The translations under genes were made by a program, and so were the position numbers. DNA of 64,000 nucleotides from positions 14,545,362 through 14,609,361 of the forward strand of contig NC_060061.1 in assembly GCF_020283565.1 (NCBI RefSeq), written 5' to 3'. Position 1 is the stretch's first letter, and every line of letters starts with the position of its first letter. Source of the stretch: Trifolium pratense (Eukaryota; Streptophyta; Magnoliopsida; Fabales; Fabaceae). The notes below the pieces were generated by a model. The model was not told the DNA's origin, did not search any database, and saw only the letters and a list, made by a program, of their open reading frames with translations. Shown piece by piece: positions 12,539-23,572 of the stretch.

Positions 12539-12584
12539 TTACTTTTTTCAGAGATGGACAAATTTCATAAACAATTAAAATAAA

Positions 12585-12767
12585 TAGTTTAATTGTTGTG
12601 TACTGTTGGTGTAAAGATTCTTTACACATACATCCAATGATGCGTTGCCACATCATTTAATGAATGTGATACATCATGTGTTTTAAATACCATACATGAT
12701 GTGTCAGTATATTATTGGATGCATGTGTAAAATAATTTTACACTGACGGTGCATATAAATGAAATTC
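12585..12767. mobile_element. Short palindromic MULE-type MITE (9-bp TSD)
   Basis: This 183-bp fold-back element carries the motifs CTGTTGGTGTAAAG and TTTTACACTGACGGTG near its ends and is almost self-complementary through its centre (ACATCATGTGTTTTAAATAC and the CATACATGATGTGTCA arm). It is flanked by TAAAATAAA at 12576-12584 and 12768-12776. A same-size relative in the opposite orientation lies at 34046-34229. Confidence 0.75.
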
Positions 12768-12811
12768 TAAAATAAAAGTATTTTTGTTTCTAAATTCTTC
12801 AATTTCTATAT

Positions 12812-13522
12812 GAGTTTAATTAGAATACTCTGACAGAGTAAAGCCGTTTACACGGTCAACCAATTAAAATCATTCATTTAGACACATCACCCTAATGTTA
12901 AAAATAGAAAATAAAAAAATTAAATCAAATCTTTCCTAATATACCATATATTGAATATTGATTTTTTAAAATATAACGTAACATTAACTTGCATCCTATC
13001 CTTGTGTATGGCAAGTATAATATTTTCTATTTTTGCATATTTTTTTGGTCGAAACCCTTCCTCTGAGTCTGAACAAAGAAACTCTTGATTTAGTAACACG
13101 GTCCATACGAAAGCTAAATCATTTGTTCTTGTGTAGTGATCCCTTGCCTCTTCAATTGATCCAAACTCCATTCCTTCAAAAGGCTCTAATGGAATGGTAG
13201 TCCATTATTGAGAGGATCCATGTCAAGAGCTACCATGGTGAAATCTTCATCATATTTTCATCTTTAATCTGGCATAATGACACAAACAGACCTAACAAAA
13301 TTAACATGCTAGTAAAACTAAGGTCATACTTGTAAAGCTAGGAACAAAGGATATTGCACTAACAAATTTGGAAGAAAAAATGAACTACTTGATGTAAAAT
13401 TAGGAAATATTTGATTTAAATTTTTTTTTTTTTAATATTAAGGTGATGTGTCTAAATGAATGATTTTAATTGGTTGACCGTGTAAAATAATTTTACTCAG
13501 TCAAAGTATTCTAATTAAACTC
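12812..13522. mobile_element. Mutator-like element with long TIRs carrying a FAR1-like fragment
   Basis: The inverted repeats are about 90 bp long, starting GAGTTTAATTAGAATAC and including CACGGTCAACCAATTAAAAT. They are flanked by identical 9-bp duplications TTTCTATAT at 12803-12811 and 13523-13531. Long TIRs plus a 9-bp TSD define Mutator-like elements (MULEs). The core contains a minus-strand FAR1-type protein fragment at 12920-13189. Confidence 0.88.
12920..13189 (-). pseudogene. FAR1-type DNA-binding domain fragment inside a MULE
   Basis: Read on the minus strand the frame gives LEPFEGMEFGSIEEARDHY, then a block with LCSDSEEGFRPKKYAK. This matches the start of the FAR1/FHY3 DNA-binding domain, where GMEF, a conserved Tyr and a GF-R motif follow in that order. 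FAR1-family proteins are themselves derived from MULE transposases. Just upstream (13190-13230) MDPLNNGLPF is in another frame, so a frameshift separates the likely start. After about 60 residues the similarity fades into AT-rich sequence. It is a fragment, either captured from a host FAR1 gene or left from the element's own transposase. Confidence 0.6.
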
Positions 13523-13531
13523 TTTCTATAT

Positions 13532-14847
13532 TACTCGGTCTACATGTACCGAGAAATATATAAAAAAAAACATCTAAATTACAGTATTAGTCAAGATAAA
13601 AAATCCACATCTACATTTCTTTTCTTTAGTATTGATTGTATATTTATTATCAGATAACCTTGATTACTTCATCATGGCTTTCTCTTGCAATAATTGAAGA
13701 AAAGGTGGGTGGTGAGTCCTAAAACAAACTAATTTGATAATTTATTGGGCGAGGGGACTGAGATTATGAATCACAATAATTATAAGCAATCTTGAAAAAT
13801 AATACACAAATTGTTAGTAAATTTAATATAATTAAATATATTAAATCATTGTATATGAATTAGTAAAGAAGGTTGGTGGTTTTGCCAAGTTTGTTGGTAT
13901 CGGAAATGCTCTTGTAATTGTGGGTGTATTAGAGGGACGGAAGCAGTCTCGTTTATGATATTTTATGGGTTTTAGGTCAAATATAAGAAGGAAAAAAAAA
14001 ACTTCTTTGATTTAATATAATGTTTTCATGATTCAAATTTAATTATCATCAATTTCATCATTTTCATGATCCAAATTTTCGTTTAACTGGTTCAAACTTT
14101 CATTGCTACTATTAGCCGATTTTTCTTGGATATCTACATTTTTTTAAAACAAATTTATCAAGAGCTCCTTGTTGTGATTTTATTAGCTCTTCATTTTTTT
14201 TTTTTTTCATTATCAGATAAATATTTCCTAGACAACATTTTCTAAGCTTCAAATATATAAAAAAAAAAAAACTTAAGTAGAGAATAATAGCTAGAATGTT
14301 GACTTATAAGAAGAATTGAAAAACCGTAAGATCCAAATGGTTGGAATTGGATGCAAAAAATAATATGTTAAGTATTAACAATTTATAGAAAATACGTTAA
14401 ATAACTTGTTAATATAATTAGGAACACAAAAAATAAAACAACATCAAAATAAACCTAAATAAGGAAAAGCTATAACATTCATACATACCTTACAAAAACA
14501 CAGGAATTAGAAAACCACAAAACAAACTCAACAGGAACAAAGGCAAAAGTGGTGCCATCGTTTCGTTTTTGTTCTGCGAAATTATATTTTGGTGATCCTA
14601 CCAATTATGTCTAATTACGTTTTCTACCAATTGAGTCTCACTCACTTATTTAGTAGGTATAAAAAGAAAATTTGGACCTCGGGTCACGTTTTGCATCTTT
14701 CTTTAAGAATTTTTTTTTATATATAATAGTTGGTAGGCAGGATAAAAAAAAATTAGGTCCTTAAAATAATGGGTCTTGGTCTATGACATCCATTTCCTCA
14801 ACTCAGGGTCGGGCCTGGACCGAAGCTAGCTGAGAGAAAAAGATTTA
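13532..14847. other. AT-rich intergenic DNA
   Basis: No gene, RNA or clear transposon end is supported. Poly(A/T) runs occur at 13420-13433, 14200-14208 and 14262-14271. A TTA just before 14848 is the target duplication of the next element. Confidence 0.5.
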
Positions 14848-15712
14848 GCGTGTGTTTGGTTCTGCGGCGGAGAGAATTGATTTTGGCAGAATTGATTCTG
14901 TAAAATTGATTCTGGTCAAAATTGATTTTAAGCTGAAGTGGTTTATGTTTGGATATATTCATGAAAAAGTGAGTTGAACAAAAAATTTGAGTGTAAAAAT
15001 CAATTCTAGAATCAGAAGCTACGATTTCTAGCTTCAAGTAGAATCAATTCTGGAGGCAGAATTAATTCTACTTTTGAGAAACCAAACAAGTCAGAATCAA
15101 TTCTACACGTCTGTTGGGTCTTGAGGGGGTCCGGGGATCATCACATCGGGCCTTGAACAATTATATAAGTGAGTTGGACACCACACTTTAACTCAAAACC
15201 TTAAGGTGTTAGGTTTATGGGTCCTTTCACTTATAAACCATTCAACATTCATTGTTTCATCCGATGTGGGACTCAACTCACACTTGAAATACCAACATCT
15301 CCCCCTCAAGTGTGAGTCCATCCATTACTTTATGGGTATGCTCCCCCTCGAACGGAAGCTTTTTCATCCACTTGTACCGCCGTTGTGAGCCATCAACGGG
15401 ACACGCCGCCTGAACACCCTGTCAGGAAGACTTTCGACACAAGGAGCCGGATCAACAACCATCGGCTCTGATACCACTGTTGGGTCTTGAGGGGGTCCGG
15501 GGATCATCACATCGGGCCTTGAACAATTATATAAGTGAGTTGGACACCACACTTTAACTCAAAACCTTAAGGTGTTAGGTTTATGGGTCCTTTCACTTAT
15601 AAACCATTCAACATTCATTGTTTCATCCGATGTGGGACTCAACTCACACTTGAAATACCAACAACGTCCAGAATCAATTCTAGATGCTCCAGAATTGAAA
15701 CCAAACATACAC
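14848..15712. mobile_element. 308-bp Harbinger-type MITE split by a TRIM insertion
   Basis: The ends GCGTGTGTTTGGTTCTG and CAATTCTGG-type repeats through CCAAACATACAC are flanked by TTA at 14845-14847 and 15713-15715. The interior is made of repeated AGAATTGATTCT motifs. After removal of the TRIM at 15112-15663 and one 5-bp duplication, 308 bp remain, exactly the size of the uninterrupted inverted-orientation copy at 34403-34710. Confidence 0.88.
15112..15663 (-). mobile_element. TRIM retrotransposon with identical LTRs
   Basis: Two 186-bp direct repeats (15112-15297 and 15478-15663) start TGTTGG and end CCAACA and appear identical base for base. They enclose a 180-bp non-coding centre. On the minus strand the centre begins with TGGTATCAGAGCC, the primer-binding site complementary to initiator tRNA-Met, and ends with a polypurine tract CTTGAGGGGGAGA. 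The 5-bp TSD ACGTC lies at 15107-15111 and 15664-15668. Small size, no coding capacity and a complete priming apparatus define a terminal-repeat retrotransposon in miniature. Identical LTRs suggest a recent insertion. Confidence 0.92.
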
Positions 15713-15744
15713 TTAGAAAAGTTGAAGTTAATGTTAATTCCATA

Positions 15745-15936
15745 TCATTTGTGAATATGATATTAAATCGTGCAACTAGTAGTGCTATGAGATTTTCATT
15801 GGTGAAAAGTACCATAAGATTGTTGAATGGAGAGTGGGAAGTGAAGATTTCTCATTCTTATCGGGAAGCCAATAAGTGTACGGATGCATTGATAAATATG
15901 AGTTGTATGCTAGACTCCAATGTTGGTTGTTTTTAG
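15745..15936 (+). pseudogene. LINE RNase H C-terminal fragment
   Basis: The frame ending at TAG 15934-15936 contains LVKSTIRLLNGEWEVKISH and then YREANKCTDALINMSCMLDS, the typical end of the RNase H domain of plant non-LTR retrotransposon ORF2. Most of the ORF is missing. The stretch 15854-15920 is repeated at 15961-16027, so the fragment has been partly duplicated. Related fragments lie at 16660-16827, 22557-22742 and 55473-55730. Confidence 0.7.
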
Positions 15937-15960
15937 ACTTGTCCGAATAACATTAGAGAT

Positions 15961-16027
15961 ATTCTTATCGGGAAGCCAATAAATGTACGAATGCATTGAT
16001 AAATATGAGTTGGATGCTAGACTCCAA
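15961..16027 (+). repeat. 67-bp direct duplication of a LINE RNase H segment
   Basis: This repeats 15854-15920 with a few substitutions (ATTCTTATCGGGAAGCCAAT is shared). The spacer is only 40 bp, pointing to a local duplication rather than a second insertion. Confidence 0.85.
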
Positions 16028-16659
16028 ATGGACAAAAAAACAAAATCGTGGGACACGACATTTTGAAACTATGTTGAGCTAAAAACTTTCCATACATTCA
16101 CTATATTTCCCCTATCTTGAGCTGAAAACTTTTTTTTTTTTGGTACAATTCTCTTTCCATGCATCTAAATACAATGTTAACCAACAATAAATTTTTTGAA
16201 AATCAATATTTTTCTAAATTTGGCTTAAGGTAATAATAAAAATGATGTTACTAACAAATATTTATTGTTTTGCTTCATTTTTTTACAAAAGAGGGCATAA
16301 TGGTCAAAGAAAAAAAAAACTAAACCAATATTTCTAAGCATGCAAATCCCGAAAATATCATCAAAAAAGAAACTCTGAAAATCGATATGAGAGGTCTCCA
16401 TAACATGAAAGTTCATAGAATTGATTGAAATGTTAGAGAAGTCTTTGAATGCACTCCCGACAAGTATGATTAATTTTGACATGCTAATTCTAAGAAAGAA
16501 GTCTTTGAATGCGATAAACACGCATGAAAATTGTCCAAATAAATTTGCAACTACTCGTAACCATGTTCGTAAGATTCTTAAAATTGCTTTCCATCAAAGA
16601 TGAGAAATTCGGCCTCTCACTCCAGGCCAAATCTAGACTAAGGTACATGTTTCACATTT

Positions 16660-16827
16660 CTACACGAAGAACTTCGCAATCTCACATCTTCCTTGTATAC
16701 CTTTTGACCTATCTCCCATTATAGTCGTGAAGAGGGCCACTACTCCATAACCTGCAAGGATACCAACCCCTTTGCAAGCTTTGTTACTATTAAGTTTGAT
16801 CCGACCATAAGGGAGTGACTTCCTTAA
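16660..16827 (-). pseudogene. LINE RNase H N-terminal fragment (degenerate)
   Basis: On the minus strand, 56 codons read through GRIKLNSNKACKGVGILAGY and then GVVALFTTIMGDRSKGI before a TAG. This resembles the start of plant LINE RNase H domains, which usually begin with a W-K-N-DGA block followed by a GGxIR block. Several key acidic residues are changed. It lies in opposite orientation to the C-terminal fragment at 15745-15936, so the two are not parts of one simple insertion. The stretch 16420-16520, with AGAAGTCTTTGAATGC twice, is unexplained. Confidence 0.5.
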
Positions 16828-17138
16828 TTTATTCTATTTGTCTCATAATATCAAGTGATATATTTAAAAAATTTATTTTTTAAATATTATTTGTGAGTTT
16901 ATATTATCAATTAAATATAAGTGTATTAATATATTTTTATTTATTATATATAATTCTCTGAATTACGCATCTAACTACATATTAATGCAGATATTCTACT
17001 GATAAATAAAATTCATTTTATCATAAAATATATAATCGGTAATTTTTGAAAAATACTTAATGACCCATGCATCATTTAGAAAATTACAATCAAATCTATT
17101 TTTATTTACAAAAAACAAAAGAAGAGTGTGTACAAACT

Positions 17139-17707
17139 TGTTGAATGTATTGTTGTGTTGTTGGAGATTGTTTGAAGTCCCACATTGCTTAGGTTCCTGG
17201 GATGTGAAGTGTATAAATATGTGAGGGCAACCTCACCCTTTGAGCTAGCTTTTGGGGATGAGATCTAAGCATATTTAACATAGTATCAGAGCTGGGTTAA
17301 GGACTGCAATGTGGGCATTTGACCCAGGACCACGCTAGGCGTGAGGGTGGGCGTTCAATATGTTGTTTGTGTTGTCGGAGTTTGTTTGAAGTCTCACATT
17401 GCTTAGGTTCCCGGGATGTGAAGTGTATAAATATGTGTGGGCAACCTCACCCTTTTAGCTAGCTTTTGGGGATGAGATCCTAGCATATTTAACATGGTAT
17501 CAGAGCCGGGTTAAAGACTGCAGTGCGGACATTTGACCCAGGACCACGCTAGGCGTGAGCGTGGGTGTTGAATGTATTATTGTGTTGTTGGAGATTGTTT
17601 GAAGTCCCACATTGCTTAGGTTCCCGGGATGTGAAGTGTATAAATATGTGAGGACAACCTCATCCTTTGAGCTAGCTTTTGGGGATGAGATCCAAACATA
17701 TTTAACA
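17139..17707 (+). mobile_element. Tandem TRIM array: three LTRs and two internal regions
   Basis: Three copies of a 142-143 bp LTR (17139-17280, 17352-17494, 17566-17707) end in CATATTTAACA and share CCCACATTGCTTAGGTTCC. They alternate with two roughly 71-bp internal regions. Each internal region starts with the tRNA-Met primer-binding site (TAGTATCAGAGC, then TGGTATCAGAGCC) and ends with a purine-rich GTGAGNGTGGG tract. There is no coding sequence. LTR-internal-LTR-internal-LTR is the structure expected from unequal recombination between LTRs of one TRIM. No clear 5-bp TSD is visible around the array. Confidence 0.88.
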
Positions 17708-20271
17708 TACGGGAATTTTCCTTCTCTCTTGTTTGGCGGTCATGATGTGGTGTCAGCTGTAACTTTGTCTATGGTGGCGTGATGTTATCACTTATCAACT
17801 CGGGGCGAGGATATAATGATGGTTGGTTTAAGTCCAACGTTAGTTGTTGTGTTGTTAATGAATTGGATTCCCTGCAGTCAAAAGGTTAATCACAATCATT
17901 CATTTTTAAACCTGGGCCACCAAAATTTGCATCCAAAGACTCACAATGCATGAATGCATGAATGCATGGATAATTGAATGCATTGAATCCAGGTCCGTTG
18001 TTAATGGCAACAATACTGAATTTTGGAATTTTAAATGGTATGGGAATCAAGCTTTATGTGAATTATTTCCTGACTTGGATTACACCCTTGGACGCGAATG
18101 AAGAGCAGCAGGTGTTAGACTTTCAAGGATTGTTCGACGGTTTCTCACTACATCTTACTAATCTAGATCATTTGCATTGTATTCAAGCACTTGATTTTGT
18201 GCTCTTCATTGTAAGTGATTGAATACCCCTTATACTCCCTTATAATATATTTTGCTTATAAAAAAAAAAATAAAAAATCCAACTCAACCTAAAAATTGGC
18301 GGTTGAACCAACGTTACAACATGCAATTTCTAAATTAAGCCAAAATTTCTGTCAAAAAAAAATTAAGCCAAAATTGAAATTCTCTACATAATTTTCGGTT
18401 TACAATTTTGGACAAAAGAATGGGAAGGCACCAAGAAGAGGGGACGAAATTGAAGAACAAAAATTAGAATAAATTCCTCCACACATCATGTACACAATAG
18501 TAGCTTTAACAACTTGCTATGGCCTTACTATTACCCACCATCCAAATAAGTTAGTCTAATTCTGAAAAAGTGGCCGCAAATAGAGAATTGTACTCTTGCA
18601 TATTAGGTAGATGACGACCAAAGAGCTTCTATTATTTTGTTTGTCCCACTTTCTTGCTAAGAATAAATGCCATGGTCCCTCCTCCAAGTATCAAATGGAC
18701 ACAATTCAAATGTGATATTTCTATCACACACATCACATAAGAAAAGAAAAAAAAAGCCATAGGCAAAAGAATATGTATGAATTGTAAGACAGCTGTAGAG
18801 TTGTCCATTCTAAACAGTATGCCTTATAATTTTCACTTTGTTGTTTCAATTAATATTGTTTCTTTGTCAAAATGGGTGCCAATTTGGTTTTGGTGGGTTC
18901 ATTTTTATTAATAGCTCTTACCCCTTCCAATGATTGGTACTGGTAGTACAATATTATCATATTGCACGCATTGTAGGACCCTTTCATCAATGTAAGGCAA
19001 GGGTCATGACTCATGAGTCACAAAACGCTACTCAATGAAAATAAAATGGTAATATAATGCCTAGCTATATAGCTCTCATCCCAGTGGGTTACAGAGAAGA
19101 GCCAAATAGTTAATTTAATTCATAAGTTGTTGATTCATAGAAAGATTATGTAATATAGTATTAGTAGCTAAGTTTTATCTTGCATTTGAGAGACTAAATA
19201 TTCTTTTCGTACCCTAATGAATTGGTCCAAACGGTAAAATCTCCGGTCAATACTTTCTTCCTTATTGTGTCATAAAAAATGAGGACACAAATCTCATGTT
19301 GTGGTGAAAATAATCCACACTTGAGAATCTTTTAACATTCCTAGAGAGTCAAAGGTCTAATTATCAATGGATTTTTTTATTATCGTGGAATTTCTTATAA
19401 CTCGAATTTTAAGTACTTCATCCTCATATACCTCGTATATTTGTGAGGTTGTGAATTGTTGTGGAGTCTTTATTAGGATTAAAAGAAGTTTAAGTGTGGA
19501 TTGTCTTTACTACACAATAGGACCATCTTCTTATGCTCAAATATAATGTATACTTCACCAAACTCAGGGATGTACGACTTCAACGAAACCTGATTTTGAT
19601 ATTAACCAGGTCAAGTAGAGAGACTAGGTTTAACCTAGTCGTTAAGCATTAAAACGACATGTGAAATTAACACTTGACATGGAGAGGTCACGTATTTAGT
19701 TTTCAAAAAGATCAATCATCAAGAAAGAAAAATAACATACATTATTTCAACCCTAAAAAATTTGACCTTGAACACAACACATCACATGTCTCTATTGTTC
19801 TATTCGAGAATATTTGGCGTCCATTGTGAAACTGCAATAAAATGTTTCACACACCTACACCCTCTTTAAAACCCTTACAAATGGTAGCTACTAGGAATTC
19901 AATGGCAAATGGTGAGAACGCAACATTGGCTGCAATGCAAATTGTGGTCGATGTGAAATCAAGACCAAACTCAAACAACAAGTAGCTTCCATAAACGAGT
20001 TTGATACCTAAATGTCTATCATCGGGCCACAAAATCTCTAAAATATATATTGCAAACAAAGGTCACTAACAACATGTTAGCAAATAAAAAAAGAATAAGA
20101 AAAAATTAACTTTCAATTGATGGTTTAAATAAATACGTGATTACACTTATATGATTACTCTTAACGCAATGTGATGATCTCTAGATATTTTAGACTATCC
20201 CCCAACACAAGGAAAGTGTGGTAATAATATGCATACGGATTGTCCTTTGCTTTTTGTATGGCTCAATATTT
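17708..20271. other. Intergenic DNA, no gene recognised
   Basis: A weak open frame at 17974-18222 matches no family I know. It is followed at 18250-18275 by an A-rich run, so the block may be the 3' end of an old retrocopy. The rest, including 18700-20270, shows no supported coding, RNA or transposon structure. Confidence 0.4.
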
Positions 20272-20283
20272 TCCACATATCAT

Positions 20284-20811
20284 TTTTTTTTTTTTGAAAC
20301 TGCAATAAATTTATTGAAAAAACTCCACCTAAACACAAGTAGTGTTTGGTGAGAAAAAGTCAGAATACAAAAAGAGGCATATAGGAGCTAGCAACAGAAA
20401 CAACAAGAAAAGCTCAACAAGGGAGCCAAAAAAGCAACACAACCACAACCACAATACAGAGAAACGAAAAACACCTATATAATAGCAATAGTAACACCAA
20501 ACCCCATCCTACCAACACAACAAGTAGTCACCTATTGAAGCAATCAAAAGGACTCCAATTCCATTCATAGAGAAGGCATGGCCCAGATGCCATTCTACTG
20601 ATGAACCATTTCCAAGACACTAATTTAATTTGATCCACCATCTCTTCAATATTCACCACTTTGTTATTGAAGACACAATCATTTCTATGCTTCCAAATTA
20701 CCCACATGAATGAGTTCCAAACAAGAATTAATCCAGCCTTTGCTCTTTTACCTTTGGCACAACCTACTAACATAGCAAACTATCCATCATCACAATAGTT
20801 AATACTATCCA
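20284..20811 (-). mobile_element. 5'-truncated LINE insertion with TSD
   Basis: On the minus strand this segment ends in a poly(A) tail (the T-run at 20284-20295) after CAATAAATTTATTGCAGTTTC. It is bounded by TCCACATATCAT at 20272-20283 and 20812-20823. It retains only the last part of ORF2 (20528-20773). A tail, truncation at the 5' end and a target duplication of 12-13 bp indicate target-primed reverse transcription. Confidence 0.85.
20528..20773 (-). pseudogene. LINE ORF2 C-terminal fragment (zf-RVT region)
   Basis: The frame encodes 81 residues including WNSFMWVIWKHRNDCVFNN, IEEMVDQIKLVSWKWF and a C-terminal YEWNWSPFDCF. This is the conserved tail after the reverse transcriptase in plant L1-type LINEs, where WKxRND and SWKWF are hallmark blocks. 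The upstream endonuclease and reverse transcriptase are absent because of 5' truncation, so it has no function alone. Confidence 0.85.
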
Positions 20812-20823
20812 TCCACATATCAT

Positions 20824-22556
20824 TAGTTAATACTAGTAGTACTAAACGCTGACTATCCATCATCACAATGAGCCAATTCCCATGAATGGCCTCACTGACC
20901 TACTCTAGTTTGAAACTTTGAATTTTCTATATAGGCCAAAGCTAGTAGTTATAATCAATTTTCTCGTATTTTAATTAAGAATATTGCAATCATCGATCTA
21001 ACAAGCAAAATTATTATACTAGTATTAAAATTAATTATCCAGCTAGCTTGCTAGCTACCCCTAATAAGGTCTATTGACAATATGATATGGACGTCCAAGC
21101 TTAATTGAGACATGGACATGGTAACTATACCATACATGCACTTATGCATGTTAATTGAAACCGTCCAATTTTGTAGGTGTGTACTAGTACGGGTTGATAT
21201 TTCATATTTGGATTTGGATTATTCTTCATCAATTATTAGCGGCAAAAATCGGTCATAATCGTTGATTGTAAAACAAGTTGCACTTGCTGTCAAAAAAAAA
21301 AAAAAAAGTTGCACTAACAATAAAATTGGTTTTTATGATAAAGAGATTTAAACTTCTTAATCAGAAGATTGAGAGTTCCATATATGACTATTCATGTCAA
21401 ATATTTCATTTAGAAGAGAATTGTGGGCGGGATCGAATGAGCAGCTCATCTGATTAAGTTAGTTGAGCTAAGAGTTAAGGAGGTGGAGGTTTATGATTCA
21501 AGTCTGGCAAGAAGAGAAACTAACATAACATTGTAATATACTAACAACTTTTAAGATTGATGTACACGTAAATTAGAAATGAGTCTAAAACCTTAATTGA
21601 ACTAAAAGAGATATGTGTTTTTTTTTTCTTTTCACCACCTGTTTTAATCTGGTTTGGAAATCGATTTTGACATAAAGTGTTATAGTCCATTTTCAATCGC
21701 AATTGCGGAGTATCAAACCACCCTTCACTCTTTCGTATTAAGTTCAGCGTCAATCCCTATCGAACTAACTAACAATTAGTTAGATATGTGTCATTATGTC
21801 TATATACTCTTAATAGACATGTATGTTGTTAACCATAAAGAAAATAAGTTGTTGTAATTTGAACGTAGTACTTTGAAGCCGACCTAAACCTTTGTCTCCG
21901 TGTGTTGCCGACGACGACACGACAGTACCCACACGTGACCCTTTGCCTTCTACTTCACTCACCACTTGCTTCTTCTTTTTTATCCACACCCTATTACTGT
22001 TTTTCTTTCTCACCCCTTTTTCCTTTTTATACGGGAAAATTGTTTTTTTCTATCTTTTTTATTCACAATCATAACACGAATGAAAAAGACTAGTAGTAAG
22101 CTTAAATATAAAGTGCAAACTTAACTTCATGTAAAATCAATTAAAATCACTTTTTTATGTCTTTACCAACATTTCCACTTTCCTTTTCTCAATGAAATGG
22201 CTTAGCTTTTGTTTGAGTGGTACATGAATTATTTCAAGTTTTCAACTAATAAGACATGCCCACATACACCGTATTAATCTCCTAAACTTTCGTGCTTTTA
22301 TGCTTTTAATGAATTTGGGTCTTTTCTTTCTCAAACACCTAATTAGCACTAGTACTATATAATAAACCGACTTAAAAACTTTGTGGATTTCAACTACTTC
22401 ACGTAAAGTAAAGGTGGTCAATTGTACATTACGCGCAAACAAGTTTATTTACAGTGAATATTTTAAGTCAAATTTTAATTAATGTCTTAGAAGTGGGCAA
22501 GGATAATCTTACTATTTGACAATTTTATATAAGGGCAAAACGCCCAAAGGAAGTAA
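20824..22556. other. Intergenic DNA with one SINE-like repeat
   Basis: No gene is supported. A CT/T-rich block at 21950-22060 opens spurious frames on both strands. A SINE-like segment is listed at 21425-21530. Confidence 0.4.
21425..21530 (+). mobile_element. SINE-like repeat
   Basis: The segment contains GAGCAGCTCATCTGATTAAG and TTAGTTGAGCTAAGAGTTAA followed by a weak B-box (GATTCAAGTCT). It matches the minus-strand segment at 3790-3870. No A-tail or clear TSD is seen. Confidence 0.5.
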
Positions 22557-22742
22557 TTACAAAGTAATTAACTTAGGGGTAGAGAACCCCATATTATCAT
22601 AAGCGGTTATCTCACTAATTGATATCGGACAAACATCATAAAAGACTTTGTCATAATCAAGCGAGCATTTTAGATTGACCAAGACATCAGCATACTTGTT
22701 GACCTCTCGGTAGATATCTGATAATTTCATTGACCAAGGCAT
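22557..22742 (-). pseudogene. LINE RNase H C-terminal fragment
   Basis: On the minus strand the 61-residue frame reads IYREVNKYADVLVNLKCSLD and then ends FSTPKLITL. In plant LINE ORF2 proteins the same order occurs: YREAN, then a CAD-ALAN block, CSLD, and a C-terminal STP-R motif. It keeps the natural C-terminus but nothing upstream. It belongs to the same recurrent set as 15745-15936 and 55473-55730. Confidence 0.75.
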
Positions 22743-23564
22743 CAGTTTGATTGATGGATGATAAATATTTCAAATTATAGACTTTAAAGCAAAATTATTT
22801 ATGCATAGTATTCTTCATATATATTCGTTTATTTTTTATCTCTTCGCATGCATTAAATTTTCTTCTTTTGTATAAACATTTTGTAATGGACCCTCTGTTT
22901 AGTTTTGTTTCTTTGAATTCTAACAACAGGCCATCACAACACTTTTGAAACTCCATGTGAAATGCGTGGGGAAATTAATATTAGAACCGGCACTTTCCCA
23001 ACACGTTCATAGAAATTTCACGTTGAAGTAATGAGAAAATAAAAAGATTCAGCTATAGAGGAAGGGAATAAGTGAACTATAGTATGTTTTAAATTAAATA
23101 TGAATTTTTTATATAGTAAAAGTTTAAGATAAAAATAATAAAAATTATGATCTAGAAATTAAATTTTGAGCTATTTTTCTGAAAGAATTTTTTATAATGT
23201 TCTAAACATACATGCGAAAAATCATTTAAAAATACAAGTTGTCTTAATTTTCTAGAAACTAAAAATTTAAGTAAATATTAAACTTATAATGCGAGTATTT
23301 TGTAAAGACTATATATATATTTAACCTATATTTATATAACATAAAAATTGTTATTTTTAATATAAAGTTTACATTTTTTATATCTTAGGGAGTACTTCAT
23401 TAACTAATGCCCGAAGGCTACTTAATTAGCATGATTTTTGTTTTAAACTGTTTGAATCGGTCAAATGAGTTATAAAGTTACGAAAAATGCTAGTAACTAA
23501 TAGTGAGACCCTAATTAAGGAAATAAATATAATAAAATTATTTTAAGGTTTATGTAGTTAAACT
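22743..23564. other. AT-rich intergenic DNA
   Basis: I see no gene, RNA or transposon end in this stretch. It ends at the 8-bp duplication of the hAT element that follows. Confidence 0.5.
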
Positions 23565-23572
23565 CTTAAAAG

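Noticed and set aside
17974..18222. Plus-strand ORF of 82 aa, considered as a LINE or host gene end
   Set aside because: No motif could be matched to LINE ORF2 or to a host family. The nearby A-run is suggestive but not enough.
21892..22093. Two overlapping plus-strand ORFs in a CT/T-rich block
   Set aside because: Low-complexity sequence producing Phe/Leu/Ser-rich frames, no homology.
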